A stretch of DNA of 64,000 nucleotides, taken from NCBI RefSeq assembly GCF_000003195.3, contig NC_012871.2, positions 48,448,959 through 48,512,958 of the forward strand, written 5' to 3'. Origin of the DNA: Sorghum bicolor. Taxonomy: Eukaryota > Streptophyta > Magnoliopsida > Poales > Poaceae. Position numbers and translations under genes: made by a program. The notes below the pieces were generated by a model that made no database searches, had not been told where the DNA came from, and saw only the letters and a program-made list of their open reading frames with translations. Every line of letters begins with the position of its first letter. Position 1 is the first letter of the stretch. Below, in pieces: positions 1-11,107 of this stretch.

Positions 1-2452
1 CCCTGACAATGCAAAAGTTATGAGTTGGCATGCTTCGGATGAGCACAAAAATGATGGCAAGCTTCGCCATCCAGCCGATGGAAAGCAGTGGCAAGATTTT
101 AATGAGAACCATCAAGACTTTGCCAGCGAACCAAGAAATGTTAGGTTTGCACTGAGTACCGATGGAATGAATCCATTTGCTGAGAGGAGCAGCAAGCACA
201 ACACATGGCCGGTGATTCTCACCATCTACAACCTTCCTCCATGGTTGATGCAGAAGCGAAAATACCTTTTGCTAACCATACTTATCTCTGGACCAGTCCA
301 ACCTGGAGTTGACATGGATGTTTTCTTGGAGCCCTTAATGGAGGAGATGAGAATGTTACGGATACAAGGTGTTGAAATGATGGACGAGTATCGCAAAGAT
401 TCATTCACACTAAGAGCAATTATTTTTGTTACGATCAATGATTACCCTGCTCTCTTCACATTGTCAGGGCAATTCAAGGGAAAGGTTGGTTATGTGGTGT
501 GCATAGATGGAACCCATTATGTGTCCCTTAATGCATCTAAGAAAATAGTGTACATGAGGCATAGACGCTTCTTATCAAAAGGGCATAGGTACCGCCTAAA
601 AAAGATGGATAAGTACTTCGACAATAATGATGAAAGGAACTCAGATGCACCATCAGGTAATAGCGAAGGCCAGAAAGTTTTCAAAATAGTGAGCAACATC
701 AGCTTTGTGTTCGGAAAGAAGACAATGGATGGAAAACCAAGAAAGGATGTCAAACCAACTCCAGGGGCAACATTCAAGAAGAAGTCCATTTTCTTCGAGT
801 ATTTGCCATACTGGAAAGAATTGGAGATATGACACGCGATCGATGGTATGCACGTCCAGAAGAACGTGTTCGAAAGCCTAATTGGCACATTGCTAGATAT
901 CAAGACGAAGACAAAGGAAGGATTCAATTCACGCTTCGACATGGTACAGTTAGGTATAAAAAAAGAGCTTCATCCTGTTCTTCAAGAAAATGGAAAGTAC
1001 CATCTCCCAGCAGCAAGCTACAACCTCATCATAGATGAGAAACATGTGATGTGTGAGTGGTTGAAGAATTTGAAAGTCCCCTCTAGATTCTGCTCTAGTA
1101 TACAAAGTATTGTGTCAATGAAAGACCTTCACCAACTACAACTCACATGATTATCATGTAATGCTGACTACTTTCCTCCCTATTGCAATAAGGGCTATAA
1201 ATCCAGTGTTCTTGAAGATAGCAGTCACACGATTGTGCTATTTTTCAATAAGGTCACACAAAAGGTAATTGACCGTGATGAGTTAGAATCCCTTCAGGAA
1301 TTCGCATTGGAGATAGTGTCACAGTTTGAGATGTGTTTTACCCCATCATTCTTTGATATCATGGTGCACCTTGTGGTGCACTTGGTTCCTGAAATACAAG
1401 CATTGGGTCCCATGTACCTGCATGAAATGTGGACGTACGAGCGTTTTATGGCAATACTAAATGTCTATGTATCAACTCGTGCTCGTCCTGAGGCATCCAT
1501 GATAGAGGGGTACTGTACTGAAGAGGCAATTGAGTCCGGAGGACCATTTTGCAATAGTGTCCTAAAAGACCAGGTCGCAATTGGTTTGCCTCCATCAAGG
1601 CATGAGGGTAGGCTGCATGGAAGTGGGAGGATTGGACGAAAATCATTCATCCCACCAGATTACAATACAGTCTTTGAGGCACATCACAACATCTTACATC
1701 AGCTCTCGATAATAGAGCATTTGCTCGGTCAACACTTGAATGAGCTTCGAGAACATAATCCTGGGCAAACGAATGATTGGATAATGAAGGAACACAAGAA
1801 ACAATTGTACACATGGCTAAGGGAGCAGGATATTCCATCTGGGGAAACAATTGAGGAACAAACCATGAAGGCTTTGGCATCTGGACCATCACGCCAAGTG
1901 ACAACATGGCAAACCTATGACATAAGTGGATTCACATTTCATACCAAATCCAAGGATAAAAAGAGCATGACACAAAATAGTGGTGTTCGATGCGAGGCCA
2001 TAGACGACGAAACTGGTGATATTATTACATATTTTGGCTTCATCGAGGACATATGGGAACTAGACTATGGTACATTTCAGATCCCTGTGTTTCGATGTCA
2101 ATGGGTAGAAGATAAACATGTCACAGTGGATAATTATGGGGTCAGAGTTCTTGATCTAAGTAAAGTGGGATACAAAGATGACCCGTGGATCCTTGGTAAC
2201 CGTGCTGCAAAGGCTGAACAGATCCTTTCTAAGAAAACTACTAACAAGCTGAAGCATGTAGTTTTTTTAGGAAAGCAACAAGCAATAGGAGTTGATGGTG
2301 TAGCGGATCTCGAGGATTTTAACCAGTTCAGCGATATGTCCCTCTTTGTGGATGACTATCCTGCTAAGATAAGAAATGTTGAGCGAAGCATCTCACAAAG
2401 TTCTTTGCCTTGGGTGCGCGCTGATGGACAAGGAAGAATAGTAACTGCCTAG
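1..2452 (+). pseudogene. TNP2-like CACTA transposase, copy 1 (5' part outside window, broken)
   Basis: The reading frame enters from outside the window and matches the middle and C-terminal parts of plant CACTA TNP2-type transposases. The tnp2 core carries SWHASDEHKNDGKLRHP, WPVILTIYNLPPW and VCIDGTHYV. It is followed by a region of DUF4218 type (MVHLVVHLVPEIQALGPMYL, then WTYERFMAILN) and one of DUF4216 type (YDISGFTFHT, then DDPWILGNR). The protein would bind and cut the element ends. Breaks: a TGA at 830-832 where copy 2 has CGA, a small indel near 1133, and a shift near 1236 before FFNKVTQKV. Two small in-frame deletions lie near 2210-2240 relative to copy 2. The last open segment, 1235-2452, is 405 codons. 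None of the stops is shared with copy 2, which suggests decay after duplication. Confidence 0.9.
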
Positions 2453-3224
2453 ATTGTATTTGTCATTCATCATGTAAACTCTAGTCATCATGTAATCTCA
2501 CTCAAATTTATGAAACTATATGTGAGACCTTTCGATTTAGAACTACACTTTCGTAACGCTTTGTCAAATAATGTTACAAATATAGAAAAATTATGTTACA
2601 AATAATATAGAAACAATATAATCATATTATAATATACATTAAATATATGATACAAATATATTTTACATTAAAAATAATATAGAAACAATATAATTATGTT
2701 ACAAATAATGTAGAAACAATATAATCATATTATAATATACATTAAATATATGATACAAATATATTTTACATTAAAAATAATGTAGAAACAATATAATACA
2801 AATTATTTTACATTATGTTACAAATAATATATAACACTAAAAATTAAAAAGAAATTTAGAAACAATATAATAATATTATAATATCAATATACAAACAATA
2901 TATAACACTAAAATTAAAAAAGAAATTTAGAAACAATATAATCATATTATAATATCAATACATAAATAATATATATAAACAACATAATTATTTTACAAAT
3001 AAAGAATATAGAAAAATTATGTTACAAATAATGTAGAAACAATATAATCATATTATAATATACATTAAATATATGATACAAATATATTTTACATTAAAAA
3101 TAATGTAGAAACAATATAATATACAAATTATTTTACATTATGTTACAAATAATGTACAACCAATATAATATACAAATAATATATAACACTAAAAATAAAA
3201 AAGAATATAACAGAAATTATTTTG
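2453..3224. repeat. AT-rich tandem repeat between the two CACTA genes
   Basis: About 770 bases of very AT-rich sequence follow the transposase. From about 2565 it is built of imperfect tandem units of roughly 105-115 bp around words such as ATGTTACAAATAAT and AGAAACAATATAAT. The corresponding stretch of copy 2 (30627-30956) is less than half as long, so unit number has changed since the copies separated. No coding potential was seen. Transposase 3' processing signals probably lie here, but I could not single one out. Confidence 0.7.
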
Positions 3225-3342
3225 TACAGGCGGTTGGCATTGACCACCGCCTGTAGAAAAGCATTTGTACAGGCGGTGGTCAGTGCCAACCGCCTCTACA
3301 AAAGAGTTTCTACAGGCGGTTGGCATTGACCACCGCCTGTAG
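3225..3342. repeat. Internal ACAGGCGG palindrome array of CACTA copy 1
   Basis: Three consecutive hairpin units have the form ACAGGCGGTTGG...CCACCGCCTGT, separated by short AT-rich spacers. The same ACAGGCGG/CCGCCTGT words build the subterminal arrays at both element ends (26137-26330, 45386-45624, 8354-8597). In En/Spm such subterminal repeats are bound by the element's own regulatory protein. This array is not at an end: it sits between the genes, 11 bp upstream of a TATA box. Confidence 0.8.
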
Positions 3343-3352
3343 AAATGCCGCG

Positions 3353-3362
3353 CATATAAAGG
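3353..3362 (+). promoter_or_regulatory. Candidate TATA box for the second CACTA gene (copy 1)
   Basis: CATATAAAGG lies 11 bp after the internal palindrome array, in the same arrangement as TATAAATA after the left subterminal array of copy 2 (26341). It is followed by a GC-rich, 5'UTR-like stretch with a possible splice donor (CCAG|GTATGC, GT at 3523). Transcription from here towards the gene starting at 4712 is inferred, not shown. Confidence 0.55.
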
Positions 3363-4711
3363 CCGTGTCCAGCCCCTGAATTTTTCCAAGTCCGAGACGA
3401 CACGAAGTTTCAAATCGACGCCGTCAGGCTGCCCATTTTCACCACCGCCGCCGGCGAGCTCGTCGCCGCTCCGCCTACGGTCTCTGCAGCCATTCCTCCG
3501 CGCCCGACCCCGAGCCCACCAGGTATGCCCGCCCCCCTCTCTTCTCCGACCCTGACCCCGGCTGTGCGGCCGCCGCCACCGTTCCTCCTCGTCCGCGCCT
3601 CCTCTATCCTAACGGCGCCCTCCATCGCCTTCACCACTGCTCCACCAACTCGGTGCGCCCTTTCCTCGCCTCTCCAGCCGTCGGAGTAGCCCCGACATCG
3701 AAGCGTCAAGAGAGCATCCGTGACTACTCATGGCCATGGCCACCGTGGGTGAGCTCTTGCCGAGCTGAGCCGCTCCCTGCATGCGCCCGGGCCCCCTAAG
3801 GCTCCCCATCAATTTCGCTACCGCCGACGAAGTCTGTGCTGGCCGGAACCAGCAATCCCCCTCCACTTCCTCTGTTTTCCTACCGAGCAGGGATCTTGGA
3901 TAGAAATTCGACTAATGGCCGGGGGATAAGTGCACAGCTCAAGACTCAGATGAATAGTGTCTACAGGACTTGTTTGCTTAGGTTGATTTAAGTTTCTTCC
4001 AGGGTTCCCGATGCAAAGTCATTTACCTTTGCTTTTGCAGATTTTCAGTTGAACTTTGATAATTCATAGTAAATGCTAGAAAATTCGTAAAATAGTAAAT
4101 GAAGGATTTTTGGAATCCGTGTAAAATTGTCTATCTAGTAGATCTATAATATGGCATTTTTTAATTTGAAATTTTAGCTGTAAAAATAGATTTAGGCAGT
4201 TAGGTTTTAATTGCTTGTTGTATTTATATTTTTCATAACTGTAGTAGTAGTGCTCAAATAAATATGAAATTATTGTGATATGCTTTTCATATGATATTGG
4301 AGGTCTGGTAACTGTTTGATGAATTTAGGAATTATAGATTAAGAGATATAAAAATAACAAATGCCCTGTGTTGCTTTGCTCTTATTCTTAGTAGATTTGC
4401 ATGTTTATATTGTTTGGCTCAGTTAAGAAGTGAATCGTGCCTTAAGGTAAATATATGAGTTGTAGTACTTTTCATAAGCTTTCCCAAAAGCTAAACAACA
4501 CAATTTTTGGTTAAGCACATGTGTAGTTATAGTATTTTAAAGTAATGTTGAGAACAATGTTGTTCACAATTTAGTAAGCTTCCTAGAAAAGATGTAGCAA
4601 ATATTTACTTTTAACTATTTACAAGTCAACGGTTGACTTAGAGTTTTATCTTCAGTGTTCATACTATACTATATAACATTTCTAATAACATATATGCTTT
4701 AGAATCTTGCA
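3363..4711 (+). other. Leader and probable 5'UTR intron of the second CACTA gene, partly LTR-derived
   Basis: No protein is encoded. 3420-3900 is GC-rich. From about 3877 to 4600 the sequence is recognisably homologous to the reverse complement of about 53600-54400, inside the Tekay-type LTR. Shared stretches include GATCTATAATATGGCAT, AAAAATAGATTTA.GCAGTTAGG, ATGCTTTTCATATGATATT and TTTTTGGTTAAGCACATGT, in the same order. A donor at 3523 and an acceptor (CTTTAG|AATC) near 4702 would splice most of it out just before the ATG at 4712. Either the transposon captured an LTR piece or both derive from one ancestral sequence. Confidence 0.65.
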
Positions 4712-7700
4712 ATGACGACTTCTCCAAGTGAAAACACGGAGCAGGCACAAGGGTCCGGCCCTATTGAGCAAGCACCAGGGTCTGGCCCCACGGTGCAAGA
4801 AAAAGGGTCAGACCACACCGAGAAGGCACTAGGGTCCGGCTCCACGGTGCAAGAAAAAGGGTCAGACTGCACCGAGAAGGCACCAGGGTCTAGCCCCACC
4901 GTGCAAGAAAAAGGGTCCGACCGCACGAAGCAAGAAAAAAGGCCTGAGGACGCAGAGAAGGAACAAGGGTCCCACAACATGGAGCAGGCAGAAGGGTCAC
5001 GTGAGTCAACTCCTTCGTACGAGACCTCGGTAAGCGACATTCCTGATCCTCGCATAGAGAGGAACGCCCGTCATGAGTACGCACGTGACCCCGATTACAA
5101 CCTAGAGATAGAAGAGGTGAATTACTCATTCATAATTATATGTTTCTATACTTTTATGTGCCTCGGTATATGTGAAGAATAATACATGTCTTTATATGAA
5201 TAGGAGGTGTTATCTCAATTGAAAGAAATGGAGGAAATCCTATCCCAAGAAGAAGTTGCACATGAAAGTGCACCTGAGCCGACGACGGAGACGACCACTG
5301 AGACCGGGAACAAAAGGAAACGAGGTGAAAGAGGATTGAATCAGTTCCCAAAAGTAACCTATAGAGTTACAGATTTCAGTGCGACAAGACAGCCCTCAGC
5401 TCTAGAGGAGACCTTACCTGAGTGGCGTAACACACTCGGTTTCTAAGTTAGGGACCATCTTGACATCACAGTCAGGGAGTGGAAAAATGTGGACAAAAAT
5501 GAGATCACAAGAATGTAGAACAGGCTGCTTACGAGGTTTGTTTTACCTCAGGGTTCAGAAGACCTCGTAAAAGAGCACACATTGAAGCAATGAGCGATCA
5601 TGTTTAGGAATTACAAGTCTGAGTTGAATTCAAAGTGGGCAAAGAAAGGGTTGGACCCGACAAAGAGGTATAAAATCACGGCTGGTTAGTGGGCAGTGTT
5701 TCTAGAGCAGAGGAGTTCTAATGACTTCAAAGCTTTGAGCGAATCTAAATCTGAACTCGCAAAAAGGAACAAGTGCCACCACCACCTAGGCACAGGTGGT
5801 TACCAGCGCAAGCTTGCCCAATGGGAGCAAGAGGATGAAGCGCAGAGGGCTCAGGGTTTGTCGGCACTCCCTGACCAACTTGGTCGTAGGGGCTCGCGGT
5901 GGGTTCATGCTCGGGTACCGGCAAATAAAGCCAATTCTGGCTTGTCATTTGCTGACCCAATGGTCGAAGAGGCTGCGAAGAATATTTTTAAGATGGCAGC
6001 TAAGCAGAAAGTAGGCGAATTTAAGCCACAAAGGGAGAAAGATGTTCTTACCGTTGCTCAGGGTAACCCAGAGCATCCTGGTCGTGTACGAGGTATCTCA
6101 TCCAAGGAAGGATGGAAAGAAGGATTCGGACCAGAGTGGGAAGGAATGTATAGACAACGCGATCGGTACAAGGAAGAATTGTCTAATTTTTTTAAGGAGG
6201 AGGCTAAGAAAGAAATCGAACAGGTGATGAATAAAATGCTCTCCGATCCTCCTCCCGAGTTGATGCAGCGACTAGCGTCTGCAATGTCTAGCCAATTAAG
6301 TGGTCAGCCTCACCAGATGCAGTTAGTGGTCGCCCCGACAACATCACAACAGGCTCCAGTTGTCCCAAGTAGTGTCGTGTCTACGGGAAACAAGGACCGC
6401 TATCCAGTTGACGAGATTGAAAGTCCTGTTCGTTGATCCCTAGTCATAAGGTACGGTCTTAACAATAATCGTACAAGGGAAGTAGCCACAGGACTTGCAA
6501 TCCTGGGGCGCCAGTTTCATGGTAGCGAAATTCCAGAGGACTACTGTAGGGTGGAAGTGCTGACAGTTGTCCAAGGATATGAGGATGACATGCTAGACAT
6601 TCCTGGTCCTGAGGGTATTGAGAAGCTGGGACAAGCTATCAAGAATTTCATTCTTTGGCCTCGACGAGACGTCCTGTTGTCTGAGCTACCACAACCTTCA
6701 TCCCAATAAGTACCACTGACTCAGGAGTCGTCCCTTCCAGATGTCGGTGGTACCATATCCCATCTATGACTGGTATATGAGAGCATCTTCTATTGGCATT
6801 GACATGATCAGTGTAGATATACCAGCAGACGCATTTAATAGTGATCATACAAGAGCAATTGTGACCTTCGAGGACATGTGGTTAATGATGAACCTACAAA
6901 GACTCGACGTGCAGCTCATAACTGTGTTTGCATTGTAAGTGTCACTCATACAATGCTTTAAATTTGTGAGTTATTATTTGTGAGTTACATTAAATTTTAA
7001 TACTAACATACAAGTGCACGTTGCAGAATGCAATATGAACAGTAACAGATGCGGTACGGTCCGGATCCAAGCACTAATGCGAATAAATGGGTCGCGTATA
7101 TGAGCCCAATGAGGATATGTGAGGACGAGCACACTTTCAGAATCGGAAAAGATCATGACTCCTTAAAAGATTTGGATCCAAAAGAGCAGGAGGACGAAAT
7201 AAATAAAAGGGAAATGAAACAATGCTAGAGTTTCAAGACAGGGAATTAATATCCGCACCATATCACTTTAGGTAAGTGTCAGTTTGCATGCATCGTATTA
7301 ATAGTTAAAATGCGCACTTTGATCACAAAGTTCATTCTCTCAGGGACCACTGGATCTGCTTAATGATTAATCCCAAGCATGGACGTGTGCATGTCCTAGA
7401 CTCCGCAGACTATGAACCAACAACTTATGCACCATTCATTTCTCTCTTAGAATAGTAAGCTAAGTAAAATATGCATACAAATTTTTATAAGAGTTTGACA
7501 ATAACTTGCAGAATGTTTTTGATATCATAGGGCCTATAGGTATTATAAGATTAAAGGGGGAAAGTGCGAGTCAGGAATACAGGGGCAGCCTTTGAGGTTC
7601 TTTCATAAGTGGCCGGTACGTATGAAAGTTTACCAAGTTATTCTCGCTAGCTATATACATAGAATACGCATCATGTTGCAACTCACAAATATGCTCTTTT

Positions 7701-8085
7701 TCTTTATATAGTGTCACAAGCAACCACTAGGATCGGTCCACTGTGGATTCTACGTATGTGAGTTCATGAGAGAGGGCGGAAGATATATGACTAACCCTTA
7801 TAAAGTAATTAATGCTCTAAGTAATTAAGGTTGTTAATTATGTATTATGAACATTAAATATATGATGTTTTCTAACTTCCTATGCATCAAAAAGACTTTG
7901 AAAAGGCGAAGAGCATGAGTGAAGCCACTTTACACAACATAGTTGAGGACCTCTGCAAATTCATGTTGCGAGAAGTCATTCCCAGCGAAGGGAAATATCA
8001 CGATCGGACCAGCGCCCTAGCAAAGCCTGAATACGGAGCGCTAAGGGAGATTAGTAGGCTAAAGCTAACTCGATCCGGTTATTAG
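4712..8085 (+). pseudogene. Second CACTA gene: Ptta/En/Spm-type protein with Ulp1-like protease end, copy 1
   Basis: Exon 1 (from the ATG at 4712 to a GT donor after 5116) encodes an acidic, repetitive N-terminus with about five EKGSD/EQAPGSG repeats. The next exon (about 5204-6700) carries the Transposase_24 (Ptta/En/Spm)-like region (WKNVDKNEITRM, MFRNYKSELNSKW, then RKLAQWEQEDEAQRAQG). Later exons carry the Ulp1/C48 protease core: HW near 7350, D in HVLDSADYE near 7397, and C in [10 protein letters not shown] near 7740. The last exon ends in LTRSGY at 8085. Lesions: stops at 5443, 5517, 5593, 5685, 6434 and 6707, a deletion of about 30 bp near 7220, and a last-exon acceptor changed from GCAG (copy 2) to GCAT at 7884-7887. 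The catalytic Cys-Gly is intact here but not in copy 2. Confidence 0.75.
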
Positions 8086-8353
8086 AGCAGAGGTTTCAGA
8101 GGTGAAACCTCTAATGCATGTAACAGAAAAAACTTGATGTGTGATCATGTTTGTAATTAATGAAACCTTATGTATAAAGTAACAGTATATATATAAATGA
8201 ATTGCATGTTGCAATGGTTGACATGATCTCTAGGCTTCAGCAGTTTGAATATTACGTGTGTATATATATATGTTGTATGTACATATTAAAATATAAAATG
8301 AAAAAAGGGTCTGGTGGAAAAATTTAGAATTGGCGGGAGATTTAAAATTTTTA

Positions 8354-8617
8354 ACACAGGCGGTTAAATAATGAGAACCGCCTGTAGAAAGTTCATTTCT
8401 ATAGGCGGGTTGCATAGCTGAACTGCCTGTAGAAAGTTCATTTCTACAGGCGGGTGGCATAAATGAAACGCCTGTAGAAATCTATTTCTACATACGGTTC
8501 TAAGTTACCCGCCTGTGGAAACTCTTGATTTCCACAGGCACCCAGTGCAGGCGGTTCTCCAATCCGCCTGTGAAAAGGGGTTGGGAACCGCCTGTATAGT
8601 GGTTCTGTGTACTAGTG
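8354..8617. repeat. Right subterminal palindromes and terminal inverted repeat, CACTA copy 1
   Basis: Several hairpin units built on ACAGGCGGTT...AACCGCCTGT run up to the terminus. The last 30 bp read, in reverse complement, CACTAGTACACAGAACCACT and then ATACAGGCGG. The target-site base triplet ACA follows at 8618-8620. Confidence 0.85.
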
Positions 8618-9366
8618 ACAGTTGGCTATGGAATGCTTGTTGCAATTTCTGAGAAAAATAGCTACTATTTACATATATATATTTTTTTACTGAATGAGTC
8701 TTGACTTGTAATGATTTTTTAAAAAAATGTTGCACGTTTAAAGCTCTGAAAAAATAGTGGATAAAAGGTCCAGTACTTGCAAACATGCATCGATTGTTAA
8801 AAACTTAGAAAAAATAACTATTTTCATCACTTGCCTCGCTACATAACCTTTATAGCATAGAAAAGAAACCTTTTGATAATAGCTAGCCAAATAAATGTTA
8901 CGTCGACATGATGCCAATTGCAACACATTATCCGCTAGGGGGATAAACAGGTGCTTAAACTATTTTTGACCAATGTCTTCCTCATTGGACAGTAACGCTG
9001 CTTGATCCAGCGGACAATAGAGTGTGTAAAGGAAAATAGAATTTATATATGAAAAAAGTAATAGGATTTAAGCATATGAAATTGATAACGGCAAGCGATA
9101 TGTGTTACAATAGAATAAATGACGAGGTTGCATCTAGTTTGTACGCCCACAGTAGAGAATAAATATGGTAAAAAATTTCTAAGCCTGGCTAAAAATATAT
9201 CAATTAATATAACTTTTTTTGACGAGAACTAAGTATACTATCAAATTATATTTCATACTCGAAGTAATGTTGCTTATTACAGATGTTTAAATATTAATTT
9301 TTTTCCCTGTAAATTTCGCCAAACTTTAAAAGATTCGACTTCTTATGAAACGAGATGGTGCACTTA
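8618..9366. other. Flank of CACTA copy 1, no gene seen
   Basis: AT-rich sequence with no convincing coding region. It matches 45650-46448 except for two changes. About 195 bp here (roughly 8977-9165) is absent from the other copy, and the other copy carries an extra tandem duplication next to the CACTA end. The last bases (TTA, 9364-9366) are the target duplication of the adjoining MITE. Confidence 0.6.
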
Positions 9367-9643
9367 GGCCTTGTTTACTTCCAAAGAATTTCAAGATTCC
9401 CTGTCACATCGAAACTTGCGGCACATACAGGGTGTATTAAAATTAAATGAAAACAAAACTAACTGCACTGTATTAAAATTAAACGAAAACAAAAACTAAT
9501 TGCACAGTTTTCCTATAAATCGCAAGCTGAATCTTTTGACCTTAATTATTCCACATTAAATGGCCCTTGTTTTTGCCATAAGGTCCGATTAAGCGGTGAA
9601 TCTGATAAAATTGTGTAAAATTTTCTAGAATGTAACCAAGGCC
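9367..9643. mobile_element. Tourist-like MITE (PIF/Harbinger type), copy 1
   Basis: A 277-bp element begins GGCCTTGTTTACTTCCA and ends with the imperfect complement (GTAACCAAGGCC). It is flanked by TTA on both sides (9364-9366 and 9644-9646), the target duplication expected of PIF/Harbinger MITEs. Very common grass MITEs start GGCCTTGTTTAGTT. It has no coding capacity. Two internal copies of TATTAAAATTAAA lie about 50 bp apart. Confidence 0.8.
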
Positions 9644-9646
9644 TTA

Positions 9647-10259
9647 TTGGCGCACCGTTGATAGGTAGCTACTTTTCGGTATCCACTGTGAATCTGCAAG
9701 GATCAAAAGTTTGATATGAAACAGTAGGGGGTGCATGTTGTCTAGTTGCTGTAGTGTTTGAATCAGACATTTTTCAGGGCTGCTTGCAAACAGTGTGACA
9801 GGTTTCGCAGGGATATGTTGCAGGTTTCCTGGAGCTCTCAACAAAAGGTAAACATATTTTATAAGTTTTGGTCACGGCCAACGGGCCGAGGAGGTGGGAT
9901 GGAGTTTGTCTGGTGTTTGTAGTGTAGGCCAATGGTCTTTAAGTAGGAACCAAATGGAAAAAGGCTGAGACAACAACAAAAACCAAGATAGGTCCACATT
10001 CTAGAAATGTATCCTTGGACTTGTTGCCAGGACGCTATCATGCACGTCGACCAATGAAGGACAGCAACAAAAAGGCTAGCTCCTGGAAACCCGTTCCTCC
10101 CTACATACAAATAAGAAAATAGTGGGCGAGTGGTGTTGAGCGGTGGGGAGGTAGTGCAGGACATTTAAATAGGAAGCAGTGTGTTCCCCATAGAGCTTCA
10201 TTCATATCAGAACCGAGGTGGTACCTGGCATTCATTGCCCCCGGTGTATCAGACTGGGG
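9647..10259. other. Upstream region of the three-exon gene, copy 1
   Basis: No gene was seen in the first 500 bases. A TATA-like ATTTAAATAGG lies at about 10163-10173, roughly 90 bp before the ATG at 10260, and is a plausible promoter for the next feature. Copy 2 (46730-47317) matches but lacks about 23 bases in the AAAGGCTG region. Confidence 0.45.
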
Positions 10260-11107
10260 ATGGCGGATCCTTTCCAGGTAAGTGAAATCTGTATTTATGA
10301 GTTAGACGTCCTGGGAAGTAGAAACTGAAAAATCATTTATAGCTAGGGTTTTGAGATTTGGCATTTGTTTTGTGTTTCGTTTTGGGTTTCAGTGTGGTGA
10401 TATTTGGTCAAACAATGTTGAGTACAATCTTGCTGATGAAGTAGAGGCGTGTTTTGTCTATGGTACGGCACCAGCTAACCCATGGGCATCCGCCATACAC
10501 GGCCTAGACTCGAGCGACCGTGTTGTTGAAGTGCGTGGTGAAGAAACCAACTTCTACAGAGTGAGCAAACATAGTCGCTGCAGGAAGTCTCTTTGCATTG
10601 ATGTCTATCTGTCTATTAGCTTGTTTGGCCTAATACAAATTTATCTTTGTAAAGGATCTTGCTGGCATGAGTAGAGACATGATCCCTCCTTCGACACTGA
10701 TGGACATTGTGGCTAGTTCAAGCAATCAAGTTAGGGCTGTTGAGCTAGAGATGGTACCTTATGTCCATCCAAGTGCTTTTGGTGCATCTGGCCTAGCTAG
10801 AACGAATTATATGCTCGAGGATTGCGATAGGCCTAAAATAGATGCGATAGCTATGTATGGCATCAATGTGTCGGTTGATGTGAGTCGATGCAATATATAC
10901 CAATGCAATAGCCTATCGCATCGGCTCCTTGCAGTTGATGCAACAAGCAGCAATTGCATCGGTCATCTGTTGCCTGTTGCATCAAAATTGGGCCAGTGCA
11001 ATAGTTTATTGCATAGATATCATGTTGATGCAATACATCTATTGCAACGGCTGACTTGTGGTGCAATAAACTCTATCGCATCAATATTTGGTTCGATGCA
11101 ATATTAA
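10260..11107 (+). CDS. Unrecognised small three-exon gene, copy 1 (open, 212 aa)
   Basis: I do not recognise the product. Exon 1 (10260-10277) encodes MADPFQ and ends CAG|GTAAGT. Exon 2 (10393-10560) follows a TTTCAG acceptor and encodes CGDIWSNNVEYNLADEVEAC to NFYR, ending AGA|GTGAGC. Exon 3 (10655-11107) follows GTAAAG and encodes DLAGMSRDMIPPS onward. All three exons join in phase 0 without a stop, which is unlikely by chance. No transmembrane segment, zinc finger or known catalytic motif is visible. The last roughly 85 residues run into the hairpin repeat array (VDATSSNCIGHL...), so the true C-terminus may be spliced or shorter. The copy at 47318-48165 is equally open with few changes, whereas nearly all the transposon genes around it are broken. 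It could be a cellular gene, a captured fragment or the gene of an unrecognised element. Confidence 0.5.

Larger units (their letters stand above)
1..8617 (+). mobile_element. CACTA (En/Spm-type) transposon, copy 1, left end outside the window
   Basis: The right end is seen directly. The element finishes ...GTACTAGTG at 8617, the inverse of the CACTAGTACAC that opens copy 2 at 26092, and is followed by ACA, the same three bases that flank copy 2 on both sides. Inside are, in order, a transposase relic, an AT-rich repeat, an internal palindrome array with a TATA box, an LTR-like leader, a second gene and the right subterminal palindromes. The whole matches copy 2 collinearly, apart from small indels and the 9.3-kb element B. 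Both coding regions are broken, so it cannot supply its own proteins, but its right terminus looks intact. It shares its right flank with copy 2, so the two are copies of one insertion rather than two insertions. Confidence 0.9.

Noticed and set aside
3225..3342. Regularly spaced palindromes as a CRISPR array or a riboswitch
   Set aside because: Repeats are imperfect, spacers are AT-rich and related, and the context is a plant CACTA transposon whose ends carry the same units.
3410..3866. Minus-strand Gly/Arg-rich ORFs in the GC-rich leader of the CACTA second gene
   Set aside because: They run opposite to the gene, are shorter or broken in copy 2 and are explained by GC content.
4699..5055. 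Minus-strand ORF with repeated SDPFSCTV over exon 1 of the second CACTA gene
   Set aside because: It is the antisense shadow of the EKGSD-repeat exon on the plus strand, which joins in frame to recognisable domains.
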